Shown: positions 25,397-34,491 of the stretch, piece by piece
How the letters are laid out: each line of letters starts with the position of its first letter
How positions within the stretch are numbered: position 1 is the stretch's first letter
Assembly (NCBI RefSeq): GCF_022802975.1
Contig: NZ_JAFEVZ010000001.1
Location: 186,001 to 250,000 of the forward strand
Length of the DNA stretch: 64,000 bases
Origin: Flavobacterium pectinovorum
GTDB lineage: Bacteria; Bacteroidota; Bacteroidia; Flavobacteriales; Flavobacteriaceae
Reading direction: 5' to 3'
The notes under the pieces: model-generated
Told to the model about the DNA's origin: nothing
The model's input: only the letters and a program-made list of their open reading frames with translations
Database searches by the model: none
Translations under genes and position numbers: made by a program

Positions 25397-28300
25397 TTAG
25401 GGTCTGATTATATATATCGGTAATCCGAAGTTGTTAAAATATTTATTGTATTGAGCTCGACTCATAAATGCTTTTCCAAATTTAAAATCATATATAACTC
25501 CATTTGTATGATCAATTACATCAAGAAAACCACGATTACCCGCACCTAATCTTAAATTATTGTTAAAAGATAATCCTGTTTCTAAACCTCTATTTCCATA
25601 GATTCTTTGGTAACGATTTAAGAGTGTACTTGCATATTGATGTTTTGCAGTACCTGCTACGCCACCAACACCTCCAATAGCTCTTTCAGCCCTAATAGCG
25701 GCACTTTCAACTAATTGTCCATTAGTCAGAGCTCTTGAGCTCATCATAGAAATTCCTTTTATCCCACTATTTGTTGCTATACTAGCAACCTTGGTCATAG
25801 GAACTGCGCTAACAATTTTCATGTTAGCCTCAAACCCTGATAATTCATTATTATATCTGTCAGTTCCGGTTATGTTCCCTTTAATACCATCCCACAATAG
25901 AGCTATTGGATTGTATTGATCAGTTTCATAAACAAATCTACTGAGATAATCCATAAAATTGCCACTACCGTCACCTCCATAATATTGTCCGCTGCCAGTT
26001 TGAGTATTCAAATTCACATAACTACTCAAATTAGGTGGTGGTCCGTCTCCTCCGCCTATACCCAAAAATTTTCCTATATCTCTTCCAAGGGACTCTATGT
26101 TTCGCCCTACGTAGTTAGCCGCTTCTTGTAAATTACGACCAGCAAATCTACCAATTTCTCCGGCATTTTTTTTAAACCATTCTGCGTTTTTACCATCCTT
26201 AAAGAGATTAGCAATAGACTTAAAAGCACCTCCACCAATTTGGTTATTAATTTCGTGCCAACAATTTACACAATCTTTATCATTTCCATAAGTATTCCCA
26301 CTAGGATCTGTATATAACAACGGATTATTTAAAACATACCCGTACTGATTGTAATTTTGCGTATTGGCAGGATCCTGTATGTAATTATCAACCTGTAAAA
26401 ACCTATGAAGTAAAGGATCATATAGCCTTGCATTCATATTGATCAGTCCTACACTTTGTAAGTGCTCGTGTCCGGTATAGCCCCTGTCCAGGACAGTTAA
26501 GCCGTTAAGGGTATTACCGGCACCGTCCTGTACTTTTATAAGGTCGCCCCAGGCATCAAATAATCTTTTTTCGACAACAGCCCCAGCATCATTGGTTATG
26601 GCCAAAATGGTTCCCTGATAGTCGCGGTGTAAATATAAATAATTTGCAGGGTTTACACCATCGCTTTTTACAGCAATTGGGGCACTGTAGCCATCACCGG
26701 CAATATAAGTTACAAATTCTATGGCACCGGTAGTGGTGTTTTGTTTGATTTCCATACTGCCGTCTGCAGCATAATGTTTACGTAACGGTCTTAATTCTTT
26801 GTCTTCTAAACCTCCATAATACATGGTACTGCGCTGGTCATCGGCATTGTAAGTAAAACTGATTTTCTCTACACCGGTTTCCTCAATTTGTATCGGGCTT
26901 TTAAAGGCGTTATAGGTAATGTCTAATTTAGGATTGTTGTTGGTTTTTCTAATTTGTACATCATCAAACCAGACATTCCCAATTCCGTCATTATCCAGAC
27001 GAATGCTTAATTTTTTGATACTGGCAGGAACCAGAAATGTCTTTTCTACTTTAGTCCATTGATTGGTAGCTGCTATGGTTTTATGATCAACAACCGAATA
27101 ATAACCGGTTTCCTGTGAAGTTTTCATGAACAGGAAAACCTCGGCTACAGGGCTATCTCCATAAACCCAAGCAGAATAAGTATATTCAGTATCAGCTGTA
27201 TTATCAACATCAATCCATTTGTCAGTATGTGTTATTTTTTCATAAGTGTCATCATTACTGATTTTTAATGAAGTTGAGCCTGAATGGGCTGCTGTGGTTT
27301 TATCAAATGTTACTGTTGATCCTCCATAATAATTGAACCAGCCTGTTTCACTTTCCATGTTATCACTAAAAATATTTCCTCTGGCAGTATAGTAGTCTAA
27401 TGCTTCAGGGTTTAATGTGATGGAGGTATTCTGGTATTTTTTAACCGGATCATAATCGTATGTTCCTAAATTATTGCCGGTTATCTTTCCGGAAGCATTA
27501 TAAGTTTGGGTTTCCTGAACACCATATTTATTCTTAAACTCTTTTAATCGGCCCAGTTCGTCATAATCAAAATCCTCTGTATAATTTCCAAAAGCACTGT
27601 TGATTCGGCTATCCAAATTATCTGTGTTTTTGTCAAATTTAGTAGTAAGGGTTATAATATTTCCGGTTGGGTTTGTTGTTTTATCATGTTGTATTTTAGA
27701 TATATAACCATTAGTGTCATAGGTGTTGGTCATTTTGATGCCATTACCTGTTATGCTCTCCAATAGCTGTCCTTTAGCATTTACGGTATTTACCTGCCAT
27801 AATGTTTTATTGTTAATATCCAGAATCTGATACAAAGCGCCATTTTTATATACATTTTTAGTTACGACAGTACTGCTTTTTCCGCCGGCCTCGGCGGTTT
27901 TGGTTTCGGTAATAACCCTTCCCAAATTATCATAGTTAAAAGTTCTGGTAAATTTATAAACACCGGTTTTTTGTTCTGTAATCGAAGTTGGACGTTTAAA
28001 TGTATCATCATAAACGATAGAAGTTGAAATATCATTTGCTCCCGAAGGATCATTTAAATCTTTGTAACTTATTGTTAATGGTAATTTTGCAGCGTCATAG
28101 GTATAAGTGGTTTCACTATTGGTACCCGGTCCTGTCATTGTTTTTTTGGAAGGTCTTCCGCTTGCATCACGGGCAATAGTCGTTTTTACATTGCCATTTT
28201 GCGAAGTTTCTTCTTCAAGTTCTCCAAAATCATTGTGCTTATATCCAAATGTACCGGCCGAAGGATCAATAAGAGCTGTTTTTTGGCCCCAGCCATTTTG

Positions 28301-31300
28301 CTCCATATTGATACTGATGCCGTTGTAACGGGTCTGTTTTAAATTCCCATTGGCAAAGTAGGAATAATTAATTGTCCCGCCCAGCGTTTCGTCAGTAGAA
28401 ATTACATTTCCAACAGCATTTTTAGTGATGGTTTTGGTTTTTAATCCGTCAGTAATCGTAGAAACAAGCCCTGAATAACTGGCAGTAGTCGTTCTTTGAT
28501 TAAACAGTTTTGTTTCTGTTGGTCTGCCGTAGAGATCAAACTTGGTCTCATTCCATTGTATGGGATCAGATTCGGAATAAGGTTCACTTGTTTTGTAGTT
28601 TCTGTCATATAGATCATATTCGAAATCCATATAAGAATAATCGCCATTTATATCTGTAACTCCGGATTTTATTTTTCGTCCCAGGTCATCAAATATTTGA
28701 AAGGAAACAGGGCCATCAGGAGCATTTGTTATAATAGTGGTTCGTGACCCGCTATGATTATCGTGTGATTTTGTATAAGATGTCGAGGTTGTTAAGTTTA
28801 ACTGATCGTCTTTTACGGTTAAAGGTTTAAACCACGAATCGTAAGTATATGAGGTTGACCTTCCGTTTGAATCGGTTTCTTTTTTTAGTAAGCCATTATT
28901 CAAATCATATCCAAAGGTTGATGCCAATAAATCGTTGTCCGTTATTTTGGTTACAAAGCGTCCGGATGCATCATATTCGTACTGTGTACTTCTGGGCTGT
29001 AAAGGAAATGGTGCTATAATAGTCTTTTTGGTAACATTCCCAAATGAATCATAATCATTATGTTCTTTTATCGTAGCTGTTCCTGTTGCGCTCTTTTCTA
29101 TATCCGATAATAACTGATTAGAATTATAGGTATACACTTCCGTATTGCTCATTGTAGGAGCACCGGTAACGCTGACACTTTGAGTTTTTTGGTAAGGTCT
29201 TCCTAATATATAAAGAGGACTTGTGATGACGTCCTGATAATCTATTGAGGTGATGGCAGTCTGAGTGTCGCCTGATCCCTGAGTAACACTAGTGATGGTT
29301 TTGATATTGTTATCAGAATCAAAAGTATTAGTAGTAGTTACACTAGTATTCTCTAAACGATTTTCCTGTACGCTGCCTGTATTTTGCAGTTTAAAAACTT
29401 TATTTTCCTGCAAAGCGGCCTCTGCAGTTGAGGGCGTATAAGATAAAGTGGTTTTAGAGGTAAAGCTTGACGGTGAAAAACCATCGTAAGGATAGGTTAA
29501 ATAAGGTAATACATAACTCTCAGTTGTTGCTCCTCTTAATTTTATGTTTCTATTGCTTACAGAACTCATTATTGGGGTATTGCTGTCATGCCAGTTGGTT
29601 TTCATAATAGATCTGAATCCCATAAAACCAAGACCATTCAGATGGGTTACGGCTCCATAATACCCGTATAATTGCTTTTTGGAGACATTGCCGCTCTTTT
29701 TCTCTATTTTAGAAACGATTTGAAAATCGGGCGAGGAGACGATATCAAAATAAGGGTAGGTTTCTGTTCCCTGGCTTGATTTATAGATGGGATAGTAATC
29801 ATTTTCGTATATTTCGTCTAAAGGCTGGTAGGTTATAGATTCCTTCACGCCATTTCCTGCGGTGATACTTTTTAACAAACCATCTTTAGAACTGTCTTTT
29901 GGCGAATAGAAAAAATGTAGTTTATTTTGATTTATAAATGCAATTTCAAGTCGTGGTTGCTTACTATCTGTAGAAGGTAAGTAAATTGGTAAAGCGTAAA
30001 TGTCGATATTTTCTTGTTCAGAAGTAATAGCTGTTTTTTTTATAAAAGTATTTAAAGCTGTTTCTGTATAGGTACTAACTTGTATAGTTCCTTTTTTAAT
30101 CACCTTTAGAGGGTTGAAGAAATATTGAGTTTTTACAGTATTTTTTACAATAGTTAAATCACTCTTCCCATCATTATCATAATCAGTGGCAAAGTAGTTA
30201 TAGCTGCTATTTGGGTTATTAGCGTTAAATGGTGCATAATTAGGTAAGCTTTCTATGGTATATCCATTCCCTTTTTCATCTGCACCTCCTTTTGATGGAA
30301 ATCTATACCACCAGTTAGGAGTTTCCGGGCTTGGTATTATAAAATCTGCTTTTCCGTCTCCATTATAATCTCCAATTACAATTGTGACATCCACTCTAAT
30401 ATTAGAATTAATGGTTTTAGATATTTCGACCAAAGTATTATTTTCAATCAGGGTATAAACTTTCAATACTCCCGTATCGAATATGAAAATATCAGATTTT
30501 CCGTCTCCGTTATAATCGGCTATATAACATTTGCTGTTTGGGGTAATTGGTAAAATTCCTGCCGGATTGACAAAATTAGAATTGATTCTGCTGTCTAAAT
30601 TGACAAAGTATGATTTACCTCCCGGAAACGTTTGTGTTTCTATAACTTTAACCGAGCAATTAACTTTTGTGGTATAAGAAAATGGTTTTTCTATAATGAT
30701 AAGATCGGTTAAACCATCGCCATTAAAATCACCATTTAAATAATTTTTCGGTATAACTTCTTCTACAGTAACCGGAGCATTATTGCACGCTGTAAAACTA
30801 TGTGTTATTTTAGGAAATGTATGCTGTTTGGAACCTTGGGAATAAACCAAAGAAGAGCCATCGGTAGCATATGTTGTAAAGGTTGATATATTTGTCGTTG
30901 CATCTGTTTTTAAGACAGTCCAGCCTTTACTAAACCAGTATTTATTGTTCCAGGTCAAAAAGGAAACGGGAAAAATTTCATCAAAAGGGCCTGTGTTTAA
31001 GAGAAGACCCTGGTTTATAGTTGTTTTTGCGTTACCGTTAGGATTAATACCTGTAAATAACCAAGATTTATTTCTGGCGTTAGATCCCGTAGTTGGATAT
31101 AAGATAAAATCCATATTACCATCTCCGTCAAAATCTCCTGTTATGGTATTGGCATTTAAAGAAGAGACGTTATTAACGTCTAAGGTATTCGGATTATCAA
31201 TATAATTGATTGTGCTTTCGGTATTGTCGTACTGAAAAACGGTCGGATTGTAGCTCTTTGATTTATCACCGTTTTTTTCTGTGACTTTGCTTAATTGGTC

Positions 31301-32131
31301 ATAGTTTTGAGAGGATTGGGTATATTCCAAAGAATAATTCCTGAATCCTATATTATTGCTTTTTATCTCAATTTCACTTAATTTATCATATTTAATCTCA
31401 TTAACTCCGCCAATATAAAAATTTTCTTTCCTTGATCTGGGTTGATACTTAAACTTAATTTCATTTATAGGTGTAGCTAAACCGCGGCTTCCGTATGTAA
31501 TTTTATGTATTTTTTCTCCGTAATTTTCGTAGTGAATGTTGATACCTTGGGCATTTTCCCAATAGGTAATTCCCCATTCCAAAAATGTACCTCCGCCGTT
31601 TTGGTGTCCATAATGAGCTTTTGAACCGTCAGGATATTCTACCAGAAAATATACTGGCCCTGAATAGAGATAGGTTGGATTTATATACGAGGTGATTTTG
31701 ACATTAGAGAAATTTTCAGTTTCATATTGAGTACCATTAGCACCATAAACTCCTCCTGTTCCTTTTTTTACAAGTAATCGTTCACCATCTAAGGCAAAAC
31801 GGTCATTTACATAATCCACAGGATCAATTTTCCCATCATGGAATTTTGTAGTAGGAATTCGGGTAATTTTAGAGATTCCGGAAACATTCCATCCATAACC
31901 TGCAAGGCCGGGGCCATTCTGGCTATTGTAGGACAAACTAATTTGCGGTACAACTCCGTTAATTCCCGGAGGTACTGCAATGGGGATCGTATACGAAGCT
32001 CCTCCTGATAAAGTTACAGCCAGATTTCCGGCAGTAACACCTGTTTCTGCAGAAGAACCTGTAGGATTGGTTTGGGCAGATAAAAAAACAGTAAAACTTA
32101 TGAATAAAATTGAAAGGTAAAATTGCTTCAT
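25397..32131 (-). CDS. SpvB/FG-GAP/RHS polymorphic toxin with a PD-(D/E)xK-like C-terminal nuclease tip
   Basis: 2244 residues. In order: signal peptide (cleaved after SAQ, ~19); SpvB-like N-terminus (SYTIPIAVPPGINGVVPQIS, ~45-100); FG-GAP/VCBS calcium-binding repeats at about residues 333, 469, 542, 592 and 657 (DFDGDGNMD, DFNGDGLTD, DYNGDGKSD, DYNGDGKAD, DYDNDGKSD); many YD/RHS repeats; a carbohydrate-binding-like insert (~1589-1727, ending VWFDDVQI); and the RHS core ending QYGYVLNNPLLYTDPSGN (~1944). The last ~300 residues are a variable tip. Its end shows H2164, E2184, D2204, D2215-F-K2217 and Q2227-xxx-Y2231, the order expected of a PD-(D/E)xK nuclease toxin. The signal peptide points to export. 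Upstream is a T9SS-domain protein (7-bp gap), downstream the immunity candidate. Confidence 0.85.
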   Translation of the reverse strand: MKQFYLSILFISFTVFLSAQTNPTGSSAETGVTAGNLAVTLSGGASYTIPIAVPPGINGVVPQISLSYNSQNGPGLAGYGWNVSGISKITRIPTTKFHDGKIDPVDYVNDRFALDGERLLVKKGTGGVYGANGTQYETENFSNVKITSYINPTYLYSGPVYFLVEYPDGSKAHYGHQNGGGTFLEWGITYWENAQGINIHYENYGEKIHKITYGSRGLATPINEIKFKYQPRSRKENFYIGGVNEIKYDKLSEIEIKSNNIGFRNYSLEYTQSSQNYDQLSKVTEKNGDKSKSYNPTVFQYDNTESTINYIDNPNTLDVNNVSSLNANTITGDFDGDGNMDFILYPTTGSNARNKSWLFTGINPNGNAKTTINQGLLLNTGPFDEIFPVSFLTWNNKYWFSKGWTVLKTDATTNISTFTTYATDGSSLVYSQGSKQHTFPKITHSFTACNNAPVTVEEVIPKNYLNGDFNGDGLTDLIIIEKPFSYTTKVNCSVKVIETQTFPGGKSYFVNLDSRINSNFVNPAGILPITPNSKCYIADYNGDGKSDIFIFDTGVLKVYTLIENNTLVEISKTINSNIRVDVTIVIGDYNGDGKADFIIPSPETPNWWYRFPSKGGADEKGNGYTIESLPNYAPFNANNPNSSYNYFATDYDNDGKSDLTIVKNTVKTQYFFNPLKVIKKGTIQVSTYTETALNTFIKKTAITSEQENIDIYALPIYLPSTDSKQPRLEIAFINQNKLHFFYSPKDSSKDGLLKSITAGNGVKESITYQPLDEIYENDYYPIYKSSQGTETYPYFDIVSSPDFQIVSKIEKKSGNVSKKQLYGYYGAVTHLNGLGFMGFRSIMKTNWHDSNTPIMSSVSNRNIKLRGATTESYVLPYLTYPYDGFSPSSFTSKTTLSYTPSTAEAALQENKVFKLQNTGSVQENRLENTSVTTTNTFDSDNNIKTITSVTQGSGDTQTAITSIDYQDVITSPLYILGRPYQKTQSVSVTGAPTMSNTEVYTYNSNQLLSDIEKSATGTATIKEHNDYDSFGNVTKKTIIAPFPLQPRSTQYEYDASGRFVTKITDNDLLASTFGYDLNNGLLKKETDSNGRSTSYTYDSWFKPLTVKDDQLNLTTSTSYTKSHDNHSGSRTTIITNAPDGPVSFQIFDDLGRKIKSGVTDINGDYSYMDFEYDLYDRNYKTSEPYSESDPIQWNETKFDLYGRPTETKLFNQRTTTASYSGLVSTITDGLKTKTITKNAVGNVISTDETLGGTINYSYFANGNLKQTRYNGISINMEQNGWGQKTALIDPSAGTFGYKHNDFGELEEETSQNGNVKTTIARDASGRPSKKTMTGPGTNSETTYTYDAAKLPLTISYKDLNDPSGANDISTSIVYDDTFKRPTSITEQKTGVYKFTRTFNYDNLGRVITETKTAEAGGKSSTVVTKNVYKNGALYQILDINNKTLWQVNTVNAKGQLLESITGNGIKMTNTYDTNGYISKIQHDKTTNPTGNIITLTTKFDKNTDNLDSRINSAFGNYTEDFDYDELGRLKEFKNKYGVQETQTYNASGKITGNNLGTYDYDPVKKYQNTSITLNPEALDYYTARGNIFSDNMESETGWFNYYGGSTVTFDKTTAAHSGSTSLKISNDDTYEKITHTDKWIDVDNTADTEYTYSAWVYGDSPVAEVFLFMKTSQETGYYSVVDHKTIAATNQWTKVEKTFLVPASIKKLSIRLDNDGIGNVWFDDVQIRKTNNNPKLDITYNAFKSPIQIEETGVEKISFTYNADDQRSTMYYGGLEDKELRPLRKHYAADGSMEIKQNTTTGAIEFVTYIAGDGYSAPIAVKSDGVNPANYLYLHRDYQGTILAITNDAGAVVEKRLFDAWGDLIKVQDGAGNTLNGLTVLDRGYTGHEHLQSVGLINMNARLYDPLLHRFLQVDNYIQDPANTQNYNQYGYVLNNPLLYTDPSGNTYGNDKDCVNCWHEINNQIGGGAFKSIANLFKDGKNAEWFKKNAGEIGRFAGRNLQEAANYVGRNIESLGRDIGKFLGIGGGDGPPPNLSSYVNLNTQTGSGQYYGGDGSGNFMDYLSRFVYETDQYNPIALLWDGIKGNITGTDRYNNELSGFEANMKIVSAVPMTKVASIATNSGIKGISMMSSRALTNGQLVESAAIRAERAIGGVGGVAGTAKHQYASTLLNRYQRIYGNRGLETGLSFNNNLRLGAGNRGFLDVIDHTNGVIYDFKFGKAFMSRAQYNKYFNNFGLPIYIIRP

Positions 32132-32138
32132 ACTATTA

Positions 32139-32582
32139 TTATTTTTTAATAATTTTTATTGTTTTTTGTTCCCCGTTTTTATAGGCCAGCGAAACAATAT
32201 AAATCCCGTCAGGGTAACTTTGAAAAGGAACGTTTTGATAATTAGTACTTTTAGAGGTTTGGTATGTTTTTAATACTTGTCCCGAAATCCCGATTATTTG
32301 TATGGAAGTAAGAAAATTTTCGTTAGTAAGTTCCCATTTTAGGTAGAGCTCTTCTTTTACAGGGTTAGGATAATAAGAAATAACGTCTTCAGCAGAAAAT
32401 TTAAGTAAGTCTTCGTCTGTTATGGCTTCAATTTTTTTCGCCGGTTTACCTGTCTGGCAGTTTAGACAAAGAGATCTCACAACTTGATTTCCTGTCAGGG
32501 AATCATAACTAAAGGTGATTTTATTCTGGGCATTAGAACAAAAAAAAGTTCCAAACCATAAAATTGCTAGTATGCTTTTCAT
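32139..32582 (-). CDS. Small secreted protein with type A T9SS sorting domain
   Basis: 147 residues: signal peptide (MKSILAILWFGTFFCSNAQ), a short stretch with a CLNC pair (RSLCLNCQTGKPAKK) and then a C-terminal type A sorting domain (VISYYPNPVKEELYLKWE ... SYPDGIYIVSLAYKNGEQ, ending KTIKIIKK). Nearly all of the mature protein is the sorting domain. It is the first gene of the toxin operon, and its stop is 7 bp before the toxin start. Proteins with this domain are exported by the T9SS, whose GldKLMN core is in this same window. A role as export partner for the toxin is a hypothesis. Confidence 0.8.
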   Translation of the reverse strand: MKSILAILWFGTFFCSNAQNKITFSYDSLTGNQVVRSLCLNCQTGKPAKKIEAITDEDLLKFSAEDVISYYPNPVKEELYLKWELTNENFLTSIQIIGISGQVLKTYQTSKSTNYQNVPFQSYPDGIYIVSLAYKNGEQKTIKIIKK

Positions 32583-32955
32583 TATTTATGATGTTTATTC
32601 GTATTCGATAAATGTTAAAAAGTGCAAATGAAGGATAAATAAAAGTGTAGTACAATACCTACAATTGTTTTTAGTGAAAATTTATCAATTGTAGTTTTTT
32701 AGTTATTAAAAAGTTTTTTTAGCTGTTTAAAAATAGTAGATTCGGAAAAATTTTCCCATAAAAATAGATTTAATAATTAATCTTTTAATCATAAACGAGT
32801 GTTTAAAGTAGGTTTTTTCTGTTTTTAATATGTGAAAAAATAGTTTTTTTAATCAATTTAATGCTAAAAATTGTTTTTATATAACAAAATATGATTTTTT
32901 AAATCTTAAATGATATAATGAGTTTGTAATTTGATTTGGTTATCTTTCCATAAAA
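32583..32955. other. AT-rich gap upstream of the toxin operon
   Basis: About 370 bp, strongly AT-rich, with T-runs. It must contain the promoter for the T9SS-domain/toxin/immunity genes, but I see no clean TTG / TAnnTTTG pair and no reading frame. Confidence 0.5.
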
Positions 32956-32992
32956 AATGCCCCCAAAGTGAATCTCACTTTTTGAGGGCATT
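32954..32992 (-). terminator. Terminator of the ABC/TonB operon
   Basis: aatgccctcaaaaagtga pairs with tcactttgggggcatt on the minus strand, followed by TTTTTA. It lies 39 bp after the stop of the last permease gene. The partial permease copies at 23053-24275 do not carry this hairpin. Confidence 0.85.
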
Positions 32993-33030
32993 GAAATAAC
33001 ATGCTTTTCTCTATAGTTTTAGCAGGTAAT

Positions 33031-34383
33031 TTAAACGATTTGTTTTTCTTTTCTGAAATTCCTCCATCCCAAACCCATCAGTATTAAATTGAATAATACC
33101 AACGGTAAAAAGGTTTTTATGAAATTCGTTTCTGAAGTATCTTCAAAAGTTTCTACCTTAAATTTAGACCAGTTTTCTTTTTTTACATCGGCATTATCAA
33201 AGATTTTTGGGTAGAAATACAAGCGCAGTTTTTCATGAAACCGGTTTGTTTTTTCCATGAACAAAAGCTGGTTTCCTAAGTCAGATTTGGCAATTTCGTT
33301 TAACTGAATCTGAGTGTGCAGCGTCGGGATAAATTGTGCGATGTTTTGACCGGCTTCGTTTCGCTGCTTCAGTTTTGTTTCCAGTTCTTTTGACTGAACT
33401 GCCGATTCGTCGTCGCCCATTTGCTGCATCGCATAATACCAGAGCCAGCTGAATTCTTCATCGGGCAAAGTATAATTTTTGAATTGCGGATAATGACTAT
33501 AGAATTTCTCCATTGTCGCTTTTTTATCCATGTCCCATTTTTCGTGGTACGCATTTCGCTGTTTCAGCGTCAGCTCCAAAGCTTCCGGAACAGGGTATTT
33601 ATTTACGATATAGGTATTGATGGTTGCCGGAAGAATAATAATCAGAAACAGCCAGATCGTTAATAAAATCACGGCGTTGAAATTGGAATTCTTTTGCAGG
33701 GATACGATAAAAAAACAAACTGCAAACCAAAAAAAGATGTATAAAATACTGATGATGTAAAAAGTAAAAAGTGATTTGTTAAATGGGATATTGAGTAAGA
33801 AAATGGCAATAAATAGTACTATAGTTAGAAGTGTAACTAAGCTTAAAATTCGGATATAAAACAATTTCAGGATGTACAAAAACGTATTATCGCTTTGTGT
33901 TGCCACGATTTTCCAAGTTCCGGATTCTTTTTCTTCGGAAACTACATTATACGTAAAAGCAATAATAAGGAGCGGAAAAAGATAAATCAGTACAAAACTA
34001 AAATCAATGTTTCCTAACATCAAATTGTTCGGATTATTTAATTCCGAATCGTATTTCTGACCTTCCAGACCCCGAATCGTAACACTTTGTATGGATGGAT
34101 TTACGTCCCGCTGCCCAATTGCCAGACTGTTTATCGGGAAGGTTTTATTGACCAGAGAGAATTTGATGTAATAGAGCAGCAGTCCCATTTCGTCTGAATG
34201 ATATGCAGCATTTCTTGCAATATGTTCTTTTTGATAAGTCGCTGCTTCTTTGATATTCCGGCCTTGTTTTTCCTGAAACTGATGCCCAATCAAAAGACTT
34301 ATGAACCCGATACCCAGCAAAAAAAGTAATCCAATTTTGGTTCCTTTCGAGCGTATGAAATTTTTAAATAATAATGCTAACAT
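33031..34383 (-). CDS. ABC-2 type transporter permease (second of pair)
   Basis: 450 residues with an N-terminal membrane segment (IGLLFLLGIGFISLLIG), a large extracytoplasmic loop, then helices FVLIYLFPLLIIAFTYNVVS, ILSLVTLLTIVLFIAIFLLN, FTFYIISILYIFFWFAVCFF and VILLTIWLFLIIILPATI, and a last helix near TFLPLVLFNLILMGLGW. The motif EEKESGTWKIV is typical of ABC-2 permeases. It pairs with the permease just upstream and the ATPase at 38275. Its 3' ~260 bp is copied three times at 23053-24275. Confidence 0.83.
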   Translation of the reverse strand: MLALLFKNFIRSKGTKIGLLFLLGIGFISLLIGHQFQEKQGRNIKEAATYQKEHIARNAAYHSDEMGLLLYYIKFSLVNKTFPINSLAIGQRDVNPSIQSVTIRGLEGQKYDSELNNPNNLMLGNIDFSFVLIYLFPLLIIAFTYNVVSEEKESGTWKIVATQSDNTFLYILKLFYIRILSLVTLLTIVLFIAIFLLNIPFNKSLFTFYIISILYIFFWFAVCFFIVSLQKNSNFNAVILLTIWLFLIIILPATINTYIVNKYPVPEALELTLKQRNAYHEKWDMDKKATMEKFYSHYPQFKNYTLPDEEFSWLWYYAMQQMGDDESAVQSKELETKLKQRNEAGQNIAQFIPTLHTQIQLNEIAKSDLGNQLLFMEKTNRFHEKLRLYFYPKIFDNADVKKENWSKFKVETFEDTSETNFIKTFLPLVLFNLILMGLGWRNFRKEKQIV

Positions 34384-34430
34384 ATTATATCAATTTGATT
34401 TATATTTTAGTTCAAAATATTCTGGTATAA

Positions 34431-34491
34431 TACCGGTGTAATATGAAAATAGTACAATGCAATTGTACTATATTGAATATACAATCGGTAT
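34431..34491. repeat. Hairpin between the two permease genes
   Basis: tagtacaat (34450-34458) and attgtacta (34462-34470) form a perfect stem with a 3-nt loop, nested in the imperfect arms taccggtgtaatat and atatacaatcggta. There is no T-run, so it is more likely an mRNA processing/stability hairpin than a terminator. Confidence 0.6.
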
